From an uncultured Treponema sp. (lineage in GTDB: Bacteria; Spirochaetota; Spirochaetia; Treponematales; Treponemataceae), in contig CAMOEE010000098.1 of the NCBI GenBank assembly GCA_946611835.1, positions 1 to 9,047 of the forward strand: a DNA stretch of 9,047 bases. The letters are read 5' to 3'. A program made the position numbers and the translations under genes. This document shows positions 7,716 to 9,047 of this stretch, one piece after another; positions within the stretch are counted from its first letter, which is position 1; the number at the start of each line of letters is the position of its first letter. The notes below the pieces were generated by a model that saw nothing but the letters and a program-made list of their open reading frames with translations, made no database searches and was not told the origin of the DNA.

Positions 7716-7769
7716 AAAAAAGCCCCTGACGAACTGTGCGGATAAAATGCCACGCGAGCCGACAAGGGC
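7716..7769 (-). terminator. Intrinsic terminator-like hairpin inside the omptin leader
   Basis: In minus-strand RNA, GCCCTTG (7769-7763) pairs with CAGGGGC (7728-7722) through seven pairs including one U-G, and six U's follow directly (7721-7716). The 34-base interior can form a smaller GTGG/CCGCAC stem with one bulge. The wobble works only in minus-strand RNA; the plus-strand version has a C-A mismatch, although a T-tract also follows on that side. The loop is long for a terminator, which lowers confidence. Confidence 0.45.
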
Positions 7770-7842
7770 GATTTTTTGAGAAAGTGGGTTGTATTTTCTG
7801 AATTTGTTGCGCGCGAGTTTCCGCTACGCGATTTGGATAGAG

Positions 7843-7857
7843 TTCGCTCTGAGCGAA
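7843..7857 (-). promoter_or_regulatory. Hairpin at the predicted 5' end of the omptin transcript
   Basis: TTCGCT and AGCGAA are perfect 6-base arms around a 3-base loop. They lie only about two bases from the transcription start expected from the promoter at 7866-7893. Stem-loops at the extreme 5' end protect some outer-membrane protein mRNAs from decay (ompA is the known case), and the same role is inferred here. Confidence 0.4.
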
Positions 7858-7865
7858 TCTGCGAA

Positions 7866-7893
7866 ATTATATGGGCGGTTGCCATCGTGTCAA
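7866..7893 (-). promoter_or_regulatory. Perfect sigma-70 consensus promoter driving the omptin leader
   Basis: On the minus strand TTGACA (7893-7888) and TATAAT (7871-7866) are both exact matches to the housekeeping consensus, separated by 16 bases. AT-rich sequence with a run of six T's lies just upstream of the -35. It should be strong and points toward the omptin gene. Confidence 0.75.
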
Positions 7894-8003
7894 GAGGTTT
7901 TGTGAAAAAAGTTGTGATTTCTTCGCTGTGTGGGCGGTTATTGCCCCCGATTTCGCATTGCACGGGAATAGCATAGCACGGATTTGGGATTTTAGGGAAG
8001 AGG

Positions 8004-8633
8004 TCATTTCTTGCTCTTCTTTGTGTCAAAAATATTTGTGTGCGAATTCACGCGGTACAGCGTAAGAATGAGCAACTTGCCCTCGCTGCCTTTTAAGAGC
8101 CTAAGGATAAAGCCGTGATTTGGGAGTTCCTTGTGAATTCTAGAGAAAAGCTCAGGAAGCTGCATCATATCCTCATTCTCCCACTTCCATTCTCCGTTAA
8201 CCTTTGGCACTATGTCAATTGCAAGCCCTGTATGATGCTCACTCGTTCCTGGAACCGCCACGGTGTTGCGGGCATACTCTTCACCGTATTTTTCAGTAAA
8301 ATCGAGCATTATTCGCTCCTGATATTCCACGCTACGATACGCCGAGTCAATACCAATTTCAATTCCCTGTTTTTCAAGAGCAGATTGCAACGAAAGGTAT
8401 GCTTCGTAAGTAGCTTTCTCGATTTCGGCAGTTTCGTCATCATAAACGGTATCCACCGTCACAAGGTCAAGGCTTTTTGCATAATCCACACTTATGGGGT
8501 GCATCTTGTTTACCAACACAAGGTAATCAGGATGTTTTCCCTTGTAACCGTAGTTTTTTGTACTTTCACAGCCAACGACAAAAAATCCAAAAGCAAATAT
8601 CAAAATTGTGCTAAAAGCTTTCAGTTTCTTCAT
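8004..8633 (-). pseudogene. Truncated VanY-like carboxypeptidase lipoprotein (second copy)
   Basis: The open frame encodes 209 residues with an intact lipoprotein signal (VVGC, C22), the R100 arginine motif SAYRS and SEHHTGLAID with zinc ligands H133 and D140. It parallels the intact copy up to LKG near residue 182. There homology stops abruptly: the expected GYSYEPWHIRYVG is replaced by an unrelated basic tail ending KKSKK. The catalytic glutamate and third zinc ligand are therefore missing, and I found no such motif in the other two frames just downstream. Catalysis is not expected. The start at 8633 is chosen over the longer frame to 8876 because AAGGAGG and the signal peptide sit exactly there. 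The intact ribosome site and frame mean a protein may still be made, for example a zinc- or peptidoglycan-binding decoy. Codons 132-178 are identical in DNA to the intact copy. Confidence 0.75.
8087..8240 (-). repeat. Direct repeat, copy B (inside truncated vanY-like gene)
   Basis: This is the partner of 819-972: 8100-8240 is identical to 832-972 over 141 bases, and 8087-8098 matches 819-830 after one mismatch. Homology to the intact vanY gene stops immediately below 8087, at the truncation point. Above 8240 the two genes remain homologous but only about 77% identical over the 108 bases compared. Confidence 0.95.
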
Positions 8634-8692
8634 TTTTTCCTCCTTGTATAAATCTTCATTGCGGTGGTTGTATCGCCACTCGCACTCCATCA

Positions 8693-8721
8693 AATGTATC
8701 AGAAATTTGTCGGAATCACAA
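8693..8721 (-). promoter_or_regulatory. Possible promoter of the truncated vanY-like gene
   Basis: On the minus strand TTGTGA (8721-8716) and TACATT (8698-8693) are separated by 17 bases, about 60 bases upstream of the start codon. Each hexamer matches the consensus at four of six positions. It is the best candidate I see in this stretch but is weak. Confidence 0.3.
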
Positions 8722-8794
8722 CCGTTGAATTTGGCGAAGCTCCACGCACAAGGCAAGAGTATTATAGGCATTCTCCCAGAATCTGTCGCATATC

Positions 8795-8830
8795 TCACAC
8801 TTCGCCACATTCTGCCCATTGAAAGTGTGA
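8795..8830. promoter_or_regulatory. Inverted repeat overlapping the MATE promoter
   Basis: TCACACTT (8795-8802) and AAGTGTGA (8823-8830) are perfect 8-base arms around a 20-base spacer. The right arm begins inside the predicted -35 (8819-8824). The position suits a repressor or activator site in the divergent region between the vanY copy and the transporter gene. The bound protein is unknown. Confidence 0.4.
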
Positions 8831-8846
8831 CAGCTCGTGTTATGCT
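8819..8846 (+). promoter_or_regulatory. Likely promoter of the MATE transporter gene
   Basis: TTGAAA (8819-8824, five of six consensus bases) and TATGCT (8841-8846, four of six) are separated by 16 bases. They lie about 58 bases before the MATE start codon, in the correct orientation. Confidence 0.4.
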
Positions 8847-8865
8847 TTTTATGAAAATTATAAGA

Positions 8866-8889
8866 CACTTGCCCATTATTTTGCAAGTG
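8866..8889 (+). promoter_or_regulatory. Perfect 7-bp inverted repeat in the MATE 5' leader
   Basis: CACTTGC (8866-8872) and GCAAGTG (8883-8889) are exact reverse complements around a 10-base loop, ending three bases before the AGGAG ribosome site (8893-8897). It could be an operator for a local drug-responsive repressor or an RNA hairpin affecting translation start. No U-tract follows, so it is not a terminator. Confidence 0.45.
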
Positions 8890-8903
8890 CACAGGAGCCT
8901 TCA

Positions 8904-9047
8904 ATGGAAAAAACACTGGAAAAAGAAAATATCATGGGTAGCATGAGCGAAGGAAAACTTCTTTTTAAAATGGCAATGCCCATGATTTTTTCCGTACTGG
9001 TTTCTTCGCTTTATAACCTTGTAGATTCAATCTTTGTGGGCAGGCTT
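8904..9047 (+). CDS. MATE-family multidrug efflux transporter, N-terminal fragment (cut by window end)
   Basis: The first 48 codons run to the end of the window without a stop. The protein begins MEKTLEKENIMGSMSEGKLL and continues into the first membrane helix, with PMIFSVLVSSLYNLVDSIFVGRL. The pattern of a short charged tail, KLLFKMAMP, then YNLVDSIFVGRL is typical of the N-terminus of MATE transporters (PF01554; the DinF/NorM/MepA group), which export cationic drugs using a sodium or proton gradient. AGGAG lies six bases before the ATG. Full family members have about 450 residues, so roughly 90% lies outside the window. The gene is divergent from the vanY copy, with about 270 bases between the two starts that hold the promoter and inverted repeats listed separately and no convincing gene. 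Confidence 0.85.
   Translation, partial: MEKTLEKENIMGSMSEGKLLFKMAMPMIFSVLVSSLYNLVDSIFVGRL

Larger units (their letters stand above)
7634..7859 (-). promoter_or_regulatory. Long leader of the omptin operon, or a separate short RNA plus leader
   Basis: About 225 bases separate the predicted transcription start (near 7859, seven bases past a perfect -10) from the omptin ATG. The leader begins with a tight hairpin (7857-7843), carries an intrinsic-terminator-like structure with six U's (7769-7716), and ends with a weak inverted repeat near 7680-7659 and the AAGG ribosome site. Transcription could be attenuated at 7716, or the first 144 bases could be a free small RNA. The remaining gap to the truncated vanY (7894-8003) holds only a GGGC/GCCC inverted repeat and no terminator that I can support. 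Confidence 0.45.

Noticed and set aside
7634..8029. N-terminal extension of the omptin protein to position 8029
   Set aside because: The extension would bury the signal peptide at residue 133 and overlaps a perfect promoter. The internal ATG at 7633 has its own ribosome site.
8634..8876. N-terminal extension of the truncated vanY-like protein to position 8876
   Set aside because: A strong AAGGAGG and a canonical lipoprotein signal start at 8633. The extra 81 residues resemble no protein and cover the divergent regulatory region.
1..9047. CRISPR array, tRNA, rRNA, insertion sequence or prophage genes
   Set aside because: I saw no regularly spaced short repeats, no cloverleaf or rRNA-like sequence, and no transposase or phage protein. 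The only long repeat is the vanY block.

Overview
The window reads as chromosomal DNA of a spirochaete, most likely a host-associated Treponema. This is inferred from the moderately AT-rich base use, the large number of spirochaete-style lipoproteins, the tandem Lcl/DUF1566-like lipoprotein and the absence of any phage or plasmid hallmark. No 16S or other marker gene is present, so the genus is a guess.

Layout: nearly everything is on the minus strand and concerns the cell envelope. Read in the direction of transcription, from high to low coordinates, the order is: a truncated VanY-like lipoprotein gene (8633-8004); about 370 bases of leader with a perfect consensus promoter and a terminator-like hairpin (8003-7634); an omptin-family outer-membrane protease (7633-6677); a lipoprotein made of two tandem Lcl/DUF1566-like units (6665-5220); an 876-residue lipoprotein of unknown function (5202-2572); a short gap with a perfect 10-bp inverted repeat; a membrane acyltransferase of the acyltransferase-3 family (2500-1394); an intact VanY-like D,D-carboxypeptidase lipoprotein (1374-694); and a VanX-like D-Ala-D-Ala dipeptidase lipoprotein (697-8) that overlaps the previous gene by ATGA. 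Gaps of 11, 17, 71 and 19 bases plus the overlap suggest one operon from omptin to vanX. At the right edge a divergent plus-strand gene begins, the N-terminus of a MATE efflux transporter (8904 onward), with its own promoter and two inverted repeats.

How the parts may work together: the VanY and VanX homologues carry lipoprotein signals, so they should trim D-Ala-ending peptides outside the inner membrane. With the acyltransferase they look like an envelope-tailoring or peptidoglycan-turnover set. The omptin and the two large lipoproteins add a surface module. Nothing supports glycopeptide resistance: there is no VanH, D-Ala-D-Lac ligase or VanRS.

The most striking structural signal is that the two vanY copies share a 141-base block with no mismatch, while the adjoining 108 bases are only about 77% identical. 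This suggests recent gene conversion. The copies are direct repeats 7,268 bases apart and bracket the omptin-lipoprotein-acyltransferase module. The second notable signal is the omptin leader, where the promoter and hairpin could define either an attenuator or a short RNA of about 140 nt.
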